Of a DNA stretch of 64,000 nt, positions 43,728 through 52,132 are shown one piece after another. The DNA is from Bacillota bacterium (lineage in GTDB: Bacteria > Bacillota > Bacilli > Paenibacillales > NBRC-103111). The stretch is from contig JAEWGW010000030.1 of assembly GCA_023388055.1 (NCBI GenBank), positions 20,816 to 84,815 of the forward strand, read 5' to 3'. Under the pieces are notes generated by a model, which was given only the letters and a program-made list of their open reading frames with translations, had not been told where the DNA came from and searched no databases. Within the stretch, counting starts at the first letter, position 1; the number at the start of each line of letters is the position of its first letter. Position numbers and translations under genes: made by a program.

Positions 43728-43755
43728 CGGCAGCCTGCAAAGGGCTGCCGTTTTT
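43728..43755 (+). terminator. Terminator after ftsH
   Basis: Perfect stem CGGCAGCC (43728-43735) / GGCTGCCG (43743-43750), followed by TTTTT. Confidence 0.88.
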
Positions 43756-43777
43756 GCATTTCAACAGGGGAAGGATT

Positions 43778-44731
43778 ATGGGCATGAAAATTGACCGGTT
43801 GTTAGCCATCACCGTCTTGCTGCTCAATCGCCAACGGATTAGCGCCAAAGAACTGGCGGATCGGTTTGAGGTATCGGTGAAGACGATTTACCGCGATATC
43901 GATGCATTAGGCCAAGCGGGCATACCCGTGGTTGCGCATAAGGGAGCCTCCGGGGGATTTGAGATCATGGAGGAATACACCCTACATCGGCAGCTCCTTT
44001 CCATAAAAGAAATGGCGGCAATTCTTGCCGCAATCAAGGGGGCCGCTTCCGCATTGGACGACGGGCTGTTGGAGCATCTTTTGGAGAAGATGAAAGCTTT
44101 GATCGGCAAAATGGAGCAGGGCCAAAGCGGCTATGCTAAAGCGGGGGTGGTTTTTGACTTTCGCCCTTGGGGACAGAGCAGCGCGGCGCTGGAGAAGATA
44201 CACAGCATAAAGCAAGCCATTGAGCGGGCATTGCCCATGAGGATTACCTATTCTAACCGGGAGGGCGATGGAAGTGAAAGAATCATTGAACCGTACAAAC
44301 TGATACTGAAGGGGCAATTATGGTATCTGCAAGCCTTCTGTACGTTAAAAAATGAATTTCGCGTATTCCGTCTCTCCCGAATCACCAGTTATCACATATT
44401 GGATTTCCCGTTTGTTCCGCGCAAGCCTCCGCAGCTGGACAAGTATGCCTGGGATTCGGAATGGTCTAAAGAGAACGAACGGGAGCTGCTACTTACCTTT
44501 CACCCTATAGTCCGGAGCAGAATAGAGGATACATACCCTCCTGATTATGTAACCATTCTCGATGATGGTTTGATCCAGGTTAAGGGAAAGTTCATTGTAG
44601 ACGAATGGTTTTACGGGAACCTGCTAAGCTTTGGAGGCATGGTGAAGGTGGAACAGCCGGCAGAGATAGCGCTGGAGCTTACACGCAGAGCGCATCAAAT
44701 TATAGAGCAATATTCCAATGTGGACATATAG
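43778..44731 (+). CDS. YafY-type transcriptional regulator: HTH_11 plus WYL domain
   Basis: A ligand-responsive DNA-binding regulator of 317 aa. The DeoR-like winged helix (about 1-60) reads RISAKELADRFEVSVKTIYRD. A middle helical segment leads to a WYL domain (about 135-215; ERALPMRITYSNREGDGSER, LWYLQAFCTLKNEFRVFRLSRI) and a WCX C-terminal extension. GGGGAAGGA precedes ATG 43778. The gene lies directly after the ftsH terminator and 55 bp before a GyrI-like gene, with a palindrome at 44717 in between. Targets are unknown; not present here in B. subtilis. Confidence 0.88.
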   Translation: MGMKIDRLLAITVLLLNRQRISAKELADRFEVSVKTIYRDIDALGQAGIPVVAHKGASGGFEIMEEYTLHRQLLSIKEMAAILAAIKGAASALDDGLLEHLLEKMKALIGKMEQGQSGYAKAGVVFDFRPWGQSSAALEKIHSIKQAIERALPMRITYSNREGDGSERIIEPYKLILKGQLWYLQAFCTLKNEFRVFRLSRITSYHILDFPFVPRKPPQLDKYAWDSEWSKENERELLLTFHPIVRSRIEDTYPPDYVTILDDGLIQVKGKFIVDEWFYGNLLSFGGMVKVEQPAEIALELTRRAHQIIEQYSNVDI

Positions 44732-44742
44732 GTGTCCACATT
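44717..44742. promoter_or_regulatory. Perfect 10-bp palindrome at the end of the WYL gene
   Basis: AATGTGGACA (44717-44726) and TGTCCACATT (44733-44742) flank a six-base loop that contains the TAG stop codon. It could be a weak terminator/processing hairpin or an operator for the upstream regulator. Confidence 0.5.
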
Positions 44743-44786
44743 TTCCATTTATAATCAGGTTCATATCCGATGAAAGAAGGTGCTGC

Positions 44787-45266
44787 ATGAATACTTTTAT
44801 GGCGGAGCAGCCGCAAATCGAGCTGATTGGCATTTGTACACGCACAACCAATGCAGAGGAGGCAGGGCCAAGAGGGAAACTGCCGGGGTTATGGGAAGCA
44901 TTTTTTAGAAGCGGACTAACGCCAGCAGCCGGAGTTGCCGGCCCTCAACGGGTTTATGCCTTATACACCGATTATGAGGATGGCGTAAATGGTGCATATA
45001 CTGTGCTGATCGGCTGTGAAGCACAACAGGAAGGTACGCCGAATGACGGGTTTTTGTATGCTGTCATTCCGGCTGGCAGATATAAGGTGTTTACATCCGA
45101 TAGGGGAGCTGCACATGAGGTTGTTCCTCGGGCCTGGGCAGAGATTTGGGACTACTTCAAAGAAGCGCCGGATGAAAGAACTTATACTGGAGATTATGAA
45201 GTGTATGATTCCACCCAAGACGGCTCTGGCGTCGTGGAGGTGCAGATTTACATAGCGGTGAAGTAA
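44787..45266 (+). CDS. GyrI-like/AraC effector-binding-domain protein, 159 aa
   Basis: A stand-alone small-molecule-binding domain of the SOUL/GyrI-like type, with no DNA-binding part. Typical features are the opening strand IELIGICTRTTNAEE, a central YTVLIGCEA strand, AVIPAGRYKVFTS, and WAEIWDYF followed by a final VEVQIYIAV strand. GAAAGAAGGTG lies just upstream of ATG 44787. Pairing with a WYL regulator suggests the two respond to the same compound or stress; the ligand is unknown. Confidence 0.82.
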   Translation: MNTFMAEQPQIELIGICTRTTNAEEAGPRGKLPGLWEAFFRSGLTPAAGVAGPQRVYALYTDYEDGVNGAYTVLIGCEAQQEGTPNDGFLYAVIPAGRYKVFTSDRGAAHEVVPRAWAEIWDYFKEAPDERTYTGDYEVYDSTQDGSGVVEVQIYIAVK

Positions 45267-45379
45267 ATTTTAACAAGCTGTCAGGCTTTGTCTTTGCCGT
45301 ATTCTGCGGGTCATGGACGATTCTTTCCTTTTTCAAAGAAATTGTCCGGAAATGAGCCTTTTATAAGTCCAGTTTCACA

Positions 45380-45408
45380 TTGACACGCGGAATGCGGTTG
45401 TGTACAGT
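45380..45408 (+). promoter_or_regulatory. Promoter for nadABC
   Basis: TTGACA at 45380-45385 and TACAGT at 45403-45408 with a 17-bp spacer. Just after it, TGTACA and TGTAAAC could be part of an operator, but no clear NiaR site was recognised. Transcription from here would include the inverted-repeat element at 45427-45585. Confidence 0.7.
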
Positions 45409-45426
45409 AGGTGTAAACTATTCTTA

Positions 45427-45585
45427 GGGTGTGTCTGAAAACCCGCTTGAGGGCATCTTACCCTGCCTTTTCGCCCCATACTGCGTTACTTTTGTTTGAC
45501 GTACCCCCGGTACGCCTTCACAAAAGTGCCTTGCCTGGAACGACATTCAGAGTAATCTGCTCCCCTCGGAGTTTCAGACACGCCC
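45427..45585. mobile_element. 159-bp MITE-like element with 14-bp terminal inverted repeats
   Basis: GGGTGTGTCTGAAA at 45427-45440 and TTTCAGACACGCCC at 45572-45585 are inverted copies (13 of 14). The arms keep partial complementarity inward. The centre holds a second palindrome: ACTTTTGT...CGTACC with GGTACG...CACAAAAGT around 45487-45530. No transposase is encoded and no clear target-site duplication was seen. It lies between the nadA promoter and the nadA ribosome site. Confidence 0.7.
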
Positions 45586-45669
45586 AAGGCGGATGCACAA
45601 AAACAGCTTTTCCGCCATTCTATCTCCAGCACCAGTGCAGGCAACATGCGAAGGAGGTCTTTCAATACG

Positions 45670-46608
45670 ATGGAAGCTCTGGCCCGTGCACACAAAGCTG
45701 AGCAGGACCGGCTCTTGAAGGAGCGCATTCTTCAATTGAAGAAGGAGCGCAACGCGATTATCCTTGCCCATTATTATCAACGGGATGAGATACAAGAAAT
45801 TGCCGATTTCCGGGGCGATTCCTTCCTGCTGGCGCAGAAGGCCGCCTCTACCGACGCGGACGTCATTGTGTTCTGCGGCGTTCACTTTATGGGGGAATCC
45901 GCCAAAATTCTGGCGCCCAACAAGACCGTTATCATTCCCGACGAACGGGCGGGCTGTCCCATGGCCGATATGGTCAACGTGGACGGGCTGAAGAAGCTCA
46001 AGGCCCAGCACCCCAATGCCAAGGTGGTAGCGTATATCAACACGTCCGCAGAGGTGAAGGCTGAAACAGATATTTGCTGTACCTCTGCCAATGCCATTAA
46101 GGTCATTGAAGCCGTGGACGCGGAAGAAGTAATCTGGGTGCCGGACAAGAACCTGGGCGATTATGTACAGAAGCATACGAACAAGAAGCTGATTATCTGG
46201 GAAGGCTACTGCAACACCCATGATATGCTGACTGTCCGGGATGTGGAGGAAATGAAGGCCCAATACCCGAATGCCCAGTTCGTGGTTCATCCCGAGTGCC
46301 GGCCGGAAGTGGTCAAGCTGGGGGATTTTGTGGGCAGCACCACAGCCATTATCAAGTACTGCAAGGAATCCGACTGCCAGGAGTTTATTGTGGGCACCGA
46401 GGATGGAACCGGCTATCAGCTGCGTCTGGACAGCCCCCACAAAACCTTTCATTTCGCAACCAAATATCTGGTATGCCCCAACATGAAGGTGAACAATCTG
46501 AAGAAGGTCGCCAAATGTCTGGAGACCCTTTCACCTCAGATTTATGTCCCGCCTCATATTGCTGATCAAGCACGATTGTCATTAGAGCGCATGCTACTGG
46601 TTAAGTAG
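45670..46608 (+). CDS. nadA: Quinolinate synthase A
   Basis: Condenses iminoaspartate with dihydroxyacetone phosphate to quinolinate, using a [4Fe-4S] cluster. 312 aa. Three cysteines at family positions ligate the cluster: C96 (DERAGCPMADM), C181 (EGYCNTHD) and C269 (YLVCPNMK). Substrate-binding ILAHYYQRDEIQEIAD lies near residues 31-46. I start at ATG 45670, 11 bases after AAGGAGGT 45651-45658; ATG 45646 lies upstream of that site. The MITE-like element is 84 bp upstream. First gene of a nadA-nadB-nadC operon. Confidence 0.96.
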   Translation: MEALARAHKAEQDRLLKERILQLKKERNAIILAHYYQRDEIQEIADFRGDSFLLAQKAASTDADVIVFCGVHFMGESAKILAPNKTVIIPDERAGCPMADMVNVDGLKKLKAQHPNAKVVAYINTSAEVKAETDICCTSANAIKVIEAVDAEEVIWVPDKNLGDYVQKHTNKKLIIWEGYCNTHDMLTVRDVEEMKAQYPNAQFVVHPECRPEVVKLGDFVGSTTAIIKYCKESDCQEFIVGTEDGTGYQLRLDSPHKTFHFATKYLVCPNMKVNNLKKVAKCLETLSPQIYVPPHIADQARLSLERMLLVK

Positions 46609-46616
46609 CATGCGCT
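46586..46616 (+). terminator. Perfect 13-bp hairpin over the nadA stop codon
   Basis: AGCGCATGCTACT at 46586-46598 and AGTAGCATGCGCT at 46604-46616 pair fully around GGTTA. The TAG stop lies in the right arm. There is no T tract, so it may be an RNA-processing or stability element inside the nad operon rather than a full terminator. Confidence 0.6.
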
Positions 46617-46644
46617 ACTTCCTTGTTAGAGACAGGTGAAAAAG

Positions 46645-48258
46645 ATGATCCCCCGTTATTTGATGGATGTGGATGTGAACCAGCTGCCCCGTGTGGAGGC
46701 GGATGTGATTATCATCGGAGCCGGTATTGCCGGCTTGTTCGCCGCCATTAAGGCGGCAAAGGAGCGCAAGGTGCTGATGATCACCAAGAAGGCGCTCACC
46801 GAGAGCAATACCCGCTATGCCCAAGGCGGCATCGCGGCTGTCATTTCCGATGAAGATTCCTTTGCATACCACCGCCAGGATACGCTGATTGCCGGGGCAG
46901 GCCTTTGTGACCATGCTGCCGTGGATGTACTGGTCCAGGAGGGGCCTGAGGGCGTCCGGGATCTCATTAAACTGGGGACCCAGTTTGATCTGGAGAACGG
47001 CGAGCTGGCTCTGACTCAGGAAGGGGCCCACAGCATGCGGCGTATCCTCCATGCTCACGGTGATGCCACCGGAGCGGAGATTGTCCGCGCGCTGTCAGAG
47101 AAGGCCTTGAAGCATCCCAATATCGAAATATGGCATGATCATTTTGTTGTCGACCTGATTACGAACCAAGGCGAATGCTGCGGTGCCCTGGTTATCAAAC
47201 CCAGTGGAGAAAAGGTTGTCGTGCATGGTTCCGCCACTGTGTTGTGCTCCGGCGGTGCGGGCCAGCTTTACCGCTATACGACCAACCCCGAAGTTGCCAC
47301 CAGTGACGGCATGGCCATTGCCTACCGTGCGGGGGCTTCTGTACGGGACGTGGAATTCATCCAATTTCATCCCACCTCTCTATGTTATCCCGGCGCTCCC
47401 CGGTTCCTGATCTCGGAAGCGGTTCGCGGTGAAGGGGCCGTGCTCCGGAATATCCGCGGCGAGCGTTTTATGGAGAAATACCACCCCCAGCTGGAGCTGG
47501 CTCCCCGGGACATCGTTGCCCGGGCCATTGTCAGTGAAATGGAGCTCACCAAATCCACCTTTGTTTATCTGGATATTACCCATGAATCTGCGGAAATGGT
47601 CAAAAACCGTTTTCCCACTATATACGAAACCTGTATGCAATTTGGCCTGGATCTGGCGACAGACTGGATCCCTGTGGCGCCGGCAGCCCACTATATGATG
47701 GGCGGGGTGGAAACGGATCTCTTTGGGGAAACTACCCTTAAGCGGCTGTTTGCCTGCGGCGAGGTTTCCTCCACCGGTGTGCATGGAGCCAACCGTTTGG
47801 CCAGCAACAGCCTGTCCGAGGCCATTGTATTCGGACGGCGGATTGTGGGCAAGGTGCTTCAGCTTACGGATAAGGTTCCTCTTCCGGAGGAACTGGAGAA
47901 CCTTCAGCGCAAGGAGGCTGTCCACCAGGCGATTGTGGAGAAACGTCTTAAGCTACAAAAAATTCTGGTCCGTTATGCCGGTTTGAAGCGCAATGGCAAA
48001 GGCCTGCAGAAGGGCTATGAGGAGCTGAAGCGGCAGATGCCCATCTTCGACTCCGCGTTGACCAAGCGGGAGGAGCTGGAATTCGCCAATATGCTGACCT
48101 GCGCCCTCCTGATTACCCGTGCGGCGGAAATCCGCGAGGAGAGCCGCGGCGGCCATTACCGGGATGATTTCCCTGAGCGGGATGATCTGGTATGGCGCAA
48201 GCATGTGGTATTCAACCGTGAAAAAGGCGTAATAGAGGAGCGGATATCCGATGTCTAA
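46645..48258 (+). CDS. nadB: L-aspartate oxidase
   Basis: FAD enzyme that oxidises L-aspartate to iminoaspartate, the NadA substrate. 537 aa. The FAD dinucleotide fold is ADVIIIGAGIAGLFAAIKA near residue 20; TRYAQGGIAAV, the active-site HGANRLASNSLSEAIVFG near residue 375, and REESRGGHYRDDFPE in the C-terminal helical domain are canonical. ATG 46645 has AGGTGA five bases upstream; GTG 46636 overlaps that site. It overlaps nadC by 8 bp. Confidence 0.96.
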   Translation: MIPRYLMDVDVNQLPRVEADVIIIGAGIAGLFAAIKAAKERKVLMITKKALTESNTRYAQGGIAAVISDEDSFAYHRQDTLIAGAGLCDHAAVDVLVQEGPEGVRDLIKLGTQFDLENGELALTQEGAHSMRRILHAHGDATGAEIVRALSEKALKHPNIEIWHDHFVVDLITNQGECCGALVIKPSGEKVVVHGSATVLCSGGAGQLYRYTTNPEVATSDGMAIAYRAGASVRDVEFIQFHPTSLCYPGAPRFLISEAVRGEGAVLRNIRGERFMEKYHPQLELAPRDIVARAIVSEMELTKSTFVYLDITHESAEMVKNRFPTIYETCMQFGLDLATDWIPVAPAAHYMMGGVETDLFGETTLKRLFACGEVSSTGVHGANRLASNSLSEAIVFGRRIVGKVLQLTDKVPLPEELENLQRKEAVHQAIVEKRLKLQKILVRYAGLKRNGKGLQKGYEELKRQMPIFDSALTKREELEFANMLTCALLITRAAEIREESRGGHYRDDFPERDDLVWRKHVVFNREKGVIEERISDV

Positions 48259-49117
48259 CCCTTTTTTGAATATACGGGCCCTGGAAGGCCAGATTCATTT
48301 ATGGCTGGAGGAGGATATCGGCTCCGGAGATATTACGACAATGACCACCATCCCCGAGGATCGCCAGGGTGTGGGCATCATCCATGTGAAGGAAGACGGC
48401 ATTCTTGCAGGTATTCCTGTGGCTGAAGCAGTTTTCCGCGTGGTGGACCCCTCCTTATCCTTCCGAGCCGTTCGTCAAGACGGGGAACGGATTATGAAGG
48501 GGACGGTGTTGGCAGAGGTTCACGGCAGCATCAGGAGTATTCTGCTGGGAGAGCGGCTTGCCTTAAACCTCATGCAGCGGCTGTCCGGCATTGCTACCCG
48601 CACCCGCGAGTATGTGGATGTGTTGGACGGGCTGCCAACCAGATTGGTGGATACCCGTAAGACCACCCCTGGACACCGGACGTTGGAGAAATATGCAGTG
48701 CGGGTCGGCGGTGGACATAACCACCGCTTCGGGCTGTACGATGCGGTTATGATTAAGGATAATCATATTAAAGGCGCCGGCGGTATTACCCAAGCGGTGG
48801 CCGCAGCAAGAAGCCAGATTCCCCATACCATGAAGATCGAGGTGGAGGTGGAGGGTTTTGCGCAGCTGGAGGAAGCCATGGCCGCAGATGCGGACATCAT
48901 TATGCTGGATAATATGAAACCGGCGGATATGAGCCAGGCTGTAGGCATTCTGAAAGCCAATAAGCCGCATATTCTGGTAGAAGCCTCCGGGAATGTGAAT
49001 TTGTCCACGATCCGCGGCATTGCCGAGACCGGCGTGGATGTAATTTCCGTGGGCCGGCTGACCTATTCGGTGCAAGCGCTGGACATCAGCCTGGATTTGA
49101 ATGAAAGGAAGGCTTAA
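48251..49117 (+). CDS. nadC: Nicotinate-nucleotide pyrophosphorylase (quinolinate PRTase)
   Basis: Converts quinolinate and PRPP to nicotinate mononucleotide. 288 aa, with EEDIGSGDITT near the N-terminus, RLSGIATRT, DTRKTTPGHRTLEKYAVRVG binding the substrates, HNHRFGLYDAVMIKDNH with active-site residues, and IMLDNM / EASGNVN in the barrel. The start overlaps the nadB end by 8 bp. Completes the de novo NAD route together with prs-derived PRPP. Confidence 0.96.
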   Translation: MSNPFLNIRALEGQIHLWLEEDIGSGDITTMTTIPEDRQGVGIIHVKEDGILAGIPVAEAVFRVVDPSLSFRAVRQDGERIMKGTVLAEVHGSIRSILLGERLALNLMQRLSGIATRTREYVDVLDGLPTRLVDTRKTTPGHRTLEKYAVRVGGGHNHRFGLYDAVMIKDNHIKGAGGITQAVAAARSQIPHTMKIEVEVEGFAQLEEAMAADADIIMLDNMKPADMSQAVGILKANKPHILVEASGNVNLSTIRGIAETGVDVISVGRLTYSVQALDISLDLNERKA

Positions 49118-49122
49118 CCCCC

Positions 49123-49890
49123 ATGATTCTGGTAGTGGACGTAGGCAATACCAATATCGTGCTGGGGCTCTTCGAGGGCAAAACTCTGGTTCAAGACTGG
49201 CGGATAAGCACCAACCGTCAGGCCACAGCGGACGAGTACGGTCTCACGCTGTTCAGCTTGTTTGCCCACAAGGGGCTGGAGCTGGAAGCTGTGGAGGGTG
49301 TAATTATCTCCTCTGTTGTGCCGCCGCTTATGTTTGCGCTGGAGAGTATGTGCCGCAAGTATATCGGCCAGGAGCCTGTTATTGTGGGCCCCGGCATTAA
49401 GACCGGATTAAGCGTCCGCTATGAAAATCCCCGGGAGGTGGGCGCTGACCGGATCGTCAATGCCGTGGCGGCATTGGAGCTGTATGGACCCCCGCTTATT
49501 ATCGTTGACTTCGGCACAGCCACAACCTTCTGCTATATCGACGAAAAAGCCCAATATCTCGGAGGCGCCATTGCCCCCGGTATTAGCATCTCCACGGAGG
49601 CCCTCTACCAGCGTGCCGCCAAGCTGCCCCGCATTGAGCTGGTGAAACCCAAAAGCACTGTCGGGCGTAATACCGTTACATCCATGCAGGCGGGCATTAT
49701 TTTCGGCTACGCCGGCCAGGTGGACGGCATTGTGCAGCGGATCAAGGAGGAGTTCGGCACCAAACCCACTGTGGTGGCAACCGGCGGCATGGCGGAGCTG
49801 ATCGCCAAGGAATCCCGAAGCATTGAAGTGATCAATCCCATTCTCACGTTACAGGGCTTGCAGCTTATTTACGAGCGCAACCGCCCTTAG
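49123..49890 (+). CDS. coaX: Type III pantothenate kinase
   Basis: First step of CoA synthesis; the type III enzyme is not feedback inhibited by CoA and requires a monovalent cation. 255 aa of the ASKHA fold, with MILVVDVGNTNIVLGLFEG, VGADRIVNAVAALE, IIVDFGTATTF and the phosphate motif VVATGGMA. ATG 49123 lies 5 bp after nadC, with AAAGGAAGG inside the nadC end as ribosome site. In B. subtilis it follows ftsH directly. Confidence 0.95.
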   Translation: MILVVDVGNTNIVLGLFEGKTLVQDWRISTNRQATADEYGLTLFSLFAHKGLELEAVEGVIISSVVPPLMFALESMCRKYIGQEPVIVGPGIKTGLSVRYENPREVGADRIVNAVAALELYGPPLIIVDFGTATTFCYIDEKAQYLGGAIAPGISISTEALYQRAAKLPRIELVKPKSTVGRNTVTSMQAGIIFGYAGQVDGIVQRIKEEFGTKPTVVATGGMAELIAKESRSIEVINPILTLQGLQLIYERNRP

Positions 49891-50016
49891 TTATGCTAAT
49901 GATGCAGGTTTTCCTTACTGAATGCCCAAAGTTTTTATGATGCAGGCTTTCCTTACGGAATGCCCAAAGTTTATGCTTACGATGCAGGCTTTCCTTACGG
50001 AAAGCCCTTAGGAGGT
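49891..50016 (+). repeat. Three tandem leader units ending in the hslO ribosome binding site
   Basis: Three related blocks begin at about 49891, 49935 and 49971. Each has TTATG...GATGCAGG, a TTTCCTTAC(G/T)GAA centre and GCCC. The last is a perfect hairpin GGCTTTCC/GGAAAGCC (49987-49994, 49999-50006; loop TTAC), directly joined to CTTAGGAGGT. The third copy contains TTATGCTTACGA, identical to the units before prs. Confidence 0.75.
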
Positions 50017-50019
50017 ATC

Positions 50020-50910
50020 ATGGACAACGTATTGATCAGGGCGACCGCCTGGAACGGCCAGGTTCGCGCCTTTGCAGCCAGAACAACACAAATCGTAGAG
50101 GAATGGAAGGAGCGGCATCAGGCCTCCCCAACTGCAGTAGCCGCTCTGGGACGAACCATCACCGCATCTGCCATGATGGGTGCAATGCTTAAGGGAGAGG
50201 AAAGGCTGATTGTACAGGTTAAGGGCGGCGGACCCATTGGACAGATCGTGGTAGATGCCAATGGCCGGGGGGAGGTCCGGGGGTATGTGGACGAACCGCA
50301 GGTGGAAGTGGGTCCCAACGCCGTGGGCAAGCTTGATGTTGCAGCGGCTGTAGGAACAGACGGGTTTTTGTATGTGACGAAGGATCTGGGCTTGAAGGAG
50401 CCCTACCAGGGCAGCGTACCGATTATTTCCGGTGAACTGGCGGAGGACTTCACCTACTACTTCGCCAAGTCGGAGCAGACACCCTCAGCTGTGGCACTGG
50501 GTGTGCTGTTCGGCAAGGGTGACTACAAAGTCAAGGCCGCAGGAGGCTTCATCATCCAGCTTCTGCCCGGCTTGTCCGACGAGGAAATCGGCGAAATTGA
50601 AGATAAGCTTTCGGCGCTGCCTCCTATTACCAGCTTGCTGGAGCAGGGACTGGAGCTGGATGAAATCCTGGCAACAGTCCTGGGCACCGTCCGCATACTG
50701 GATACTATGGAGCTTTCTCTCACCTGCAAGTGCTCCCGGGATAAGGTTATGGGCACTCTCATCAGCCTGGGTGCGGAGGAGCTGGAGCGTCTGGTGGAGG
50801 AAGACCGGCAAGTGGAGTTGAAGTGCCATTACTGCAATGAAGCGTATTTGTTCCAGGAGCCGGAGCTGCGCGGCGTAATTGAGCGGATCAAAAGCGCGGG
50901 GAATAACTAA
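50020..50910 (+). CDS. hslO: Redox-regulated chaperone Hsp33
   Basis: Holdase activated when oxidative stress releases zinc from its C-terminal cysteines. 296 aa. The N-terminal core has ALGRTITASAMMGAMLKGEE and KGGGPIGQIVVDANG; the C-terminal zinc switch has C236-x-C238 and C269-x2-C272. I take ATG 50020, four bases after AGGAGG, not the upstream ATG 49960 which lies inside the repeat leader. It sits between coaX and yacD as yacC does in Bacillus. Confidence 0.95.
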   Translation: MDNVLIRATAWNGQVRAFAARTTQIVEEWKERHQASPTAVAALGRTITASAMMGAMLKGEERLIVQVKGGGPIGQIVVDANGRGEVRGYVDEPQVEVGPNAVGKLDVAAAVGTDGFLYVTKDLGLKEPYQGSVPIISGELAEDFTYYFAKSEQTPSAVALGVLFGKGDYKVKAAGGFIIQLLPGLSDEEIGEIEDKLSALPPITSLLEQGLELDEILATVLGTVRILDTMELSLTCKCSRDKVMGTLISLGAEELERLVEEDRQVELKCHYCNEAYLFQEPELRGVIERIKSAGNN

Positions 50911-50999
50911 AAAGCAAGACAGCCGAAGACAAGAGCTTAAGACAGAAAGACATCCGGGACTTTGAAGGGCCACCGTGGGATGTAAAGAGGAGTAATGGG

Positions 51000-51938
51000 A
51001 TGAGAAACATCAAGCTGTTATGGGGGCTCGTCGGCTGTCTCGGGGCAACGGTGCTGGTACTTGGCCTGTTGCTTGTGAAGGATGGAGCGGCTGGCAGCGA
51101 CGAAGGAGTTCCGGGTGACCCGGCCGCGGGAGACCGGGTGGTGGCCAAAGTCGGCAGCAAAGAGTTCAAGCTGAGCATCCTGGAGCAGCAGCTGCTTCAG
51201 AAGTATGGCATGGAGCTGCTCAACCAGCTGTTGGACCGGGAGGTGCTTCGGCTGGAGGCGGAGGAGCAGAAAATCAAGATCAGCCGGGAAGAGCTGGACG
51301 CGGAGCTAACCCGGATGAGCCAAGGGTATGACAGCGAGGAACATTTTTACGACTCCATGAAAAACCAACTGGGCATGTCCAAGGAGGACATCCGCGAGGA
51401 TGTGTACTATAAGCTGATCCTGGAGAAAATCGCAACGGCGGCGGTTACCGTAAGCAATCAGGAGATTAGTCAGTACATTAAAGAGCACCCGGAAGAGTTT
51501 GCTGTCTCCTCTCAACTGCGCATCCAGAAAATCGTCAGCCAGACGGAGGAACAGGCCAAACGGACGCTGGAGCTGGCACGCTCCGGCAAGGATTTTGGGC
51601 TCCTGGCCAAAGAGCGTTCGCTGGACACCTCCACCTCGTCGGACGGCGGGGATTTGGGCTGGCTGGAGGATAATGATCCGTTTATCCCCCAGGAGCTGCT
51701 GAAGGCAGCAAGGATGATGAAGGTAGGAGATATATCCAGCCCCATCAAAACCGCTGAGGGTTATACGGTCATCAAGCTGAAGGACAAAAAAGACGTCAGC
51801 AAGGGAACCCCGGAGGAGATCAATACCAACGTGCACCGGATATTGGCTCTCCAAAAGGCTCCGCCGCTTGCGGACATTACCCAGACCCTGCGGGTGAAAT
51901 ACAAAGCCGAAATTGAGGACTCCGAACTGGCTCTTTGA
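51000..51938 (+). CDS. yacD: YacD-like peptidyl-prolyl cis-trans isomerase
   Basis: Membrane-anchored, extracytoplasmic foldase-like protein of 312 aa. One N-terminal hydrophobic segment (about 5-27) acts as signal anchor. A SurA-N-type helical region (about 55-165) precedes a parvulin domain (about 170-275; LRIQKIVSQTEEQAKR, DFGLLAKERSLD, DGGDLGWLEDNDPF). A lipobox-like LVGC at residues 10-13 is too near the start and followed by more hydrophobic sequence, so a lipoprotein is less likely. AAGAGGAG precedes the ATG. Position hslO-yacD-cysK is conserved. Confidence 0.9.
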   Translation: MRNIKLLWGLVGCLGATVLVLGLLLVKDGAAGSDEGVPGDPAAGDRVVAKVGSKEFKLSILEQQLLQKYGMELLNQLLDREVLRLEAEEQKIKISREELDAELTRMSQGYDSEEHFYDSMKNQLGMSKEDIREDVYYKLILEKIATAAVTVSNQEISQYIKEHPEEFAVSSQLRIQKIVSQTEEQAKRTLELARSGKDFGLLAKERSLDTSTSSDGGDLGWLEDNDPFIPQELLKAARMMKVGDISSPIKTAEGYTVIKLKDKKDVSKGTPEEINTNVHRILALQKAPPLADITQTLRVKYKAEIEDSELAL

Positions 51939-51959
51939 GCCGGTGAGAGTCCTTTTTTT
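51917..51959 (+). terminator. Terminator overlapping the yacD stop
   Basis: GGACTC at 51917-51922 pairs with GAGTCC at 51947-51952 around an inner GGCTC/GAGCC hairpin, followed by seven Ts. Confidence 0.85.
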
Positions 51960-52040
51960 GGTTTTCGGCATGTTTTTGGATATCATAAAGGGGGAAAATA
52001 CAAAGATTTTTTCAGTTTGGTGTTTTCTCAAGAAATCCAG

Positions 52041-52069
52041 TTGACAATTTGGGGCTGGCTTGATAATAT
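52041..52069 (+). promoter_or_regulatory. Promoter for cysK
   Basis: TTGACA at 52041-52046 and TAATAT at 52064-52069, 17-bp spacer (GATAAT at 52062 is an alternative). ATAATACC...GGAAT at 52078-52103 loosely recalls a CymR site, but the spacing does not fit the consensus I remember. Confidence 0.65.
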
Positions 52070-52132
52070 GTAGACAGATAATACCTAGTAGATTACTCGG
52101 AATATTCGTACAATTTCAGGAGGGATTTGGAC

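Noticed and set aside
51036..51039. Lipoprotein cysteine in YacD (LVGC)
   Set aside because: Cysteine at residue 13 leaves too short a hydrophobic core before it, and the hydrophobic segment continues after it.
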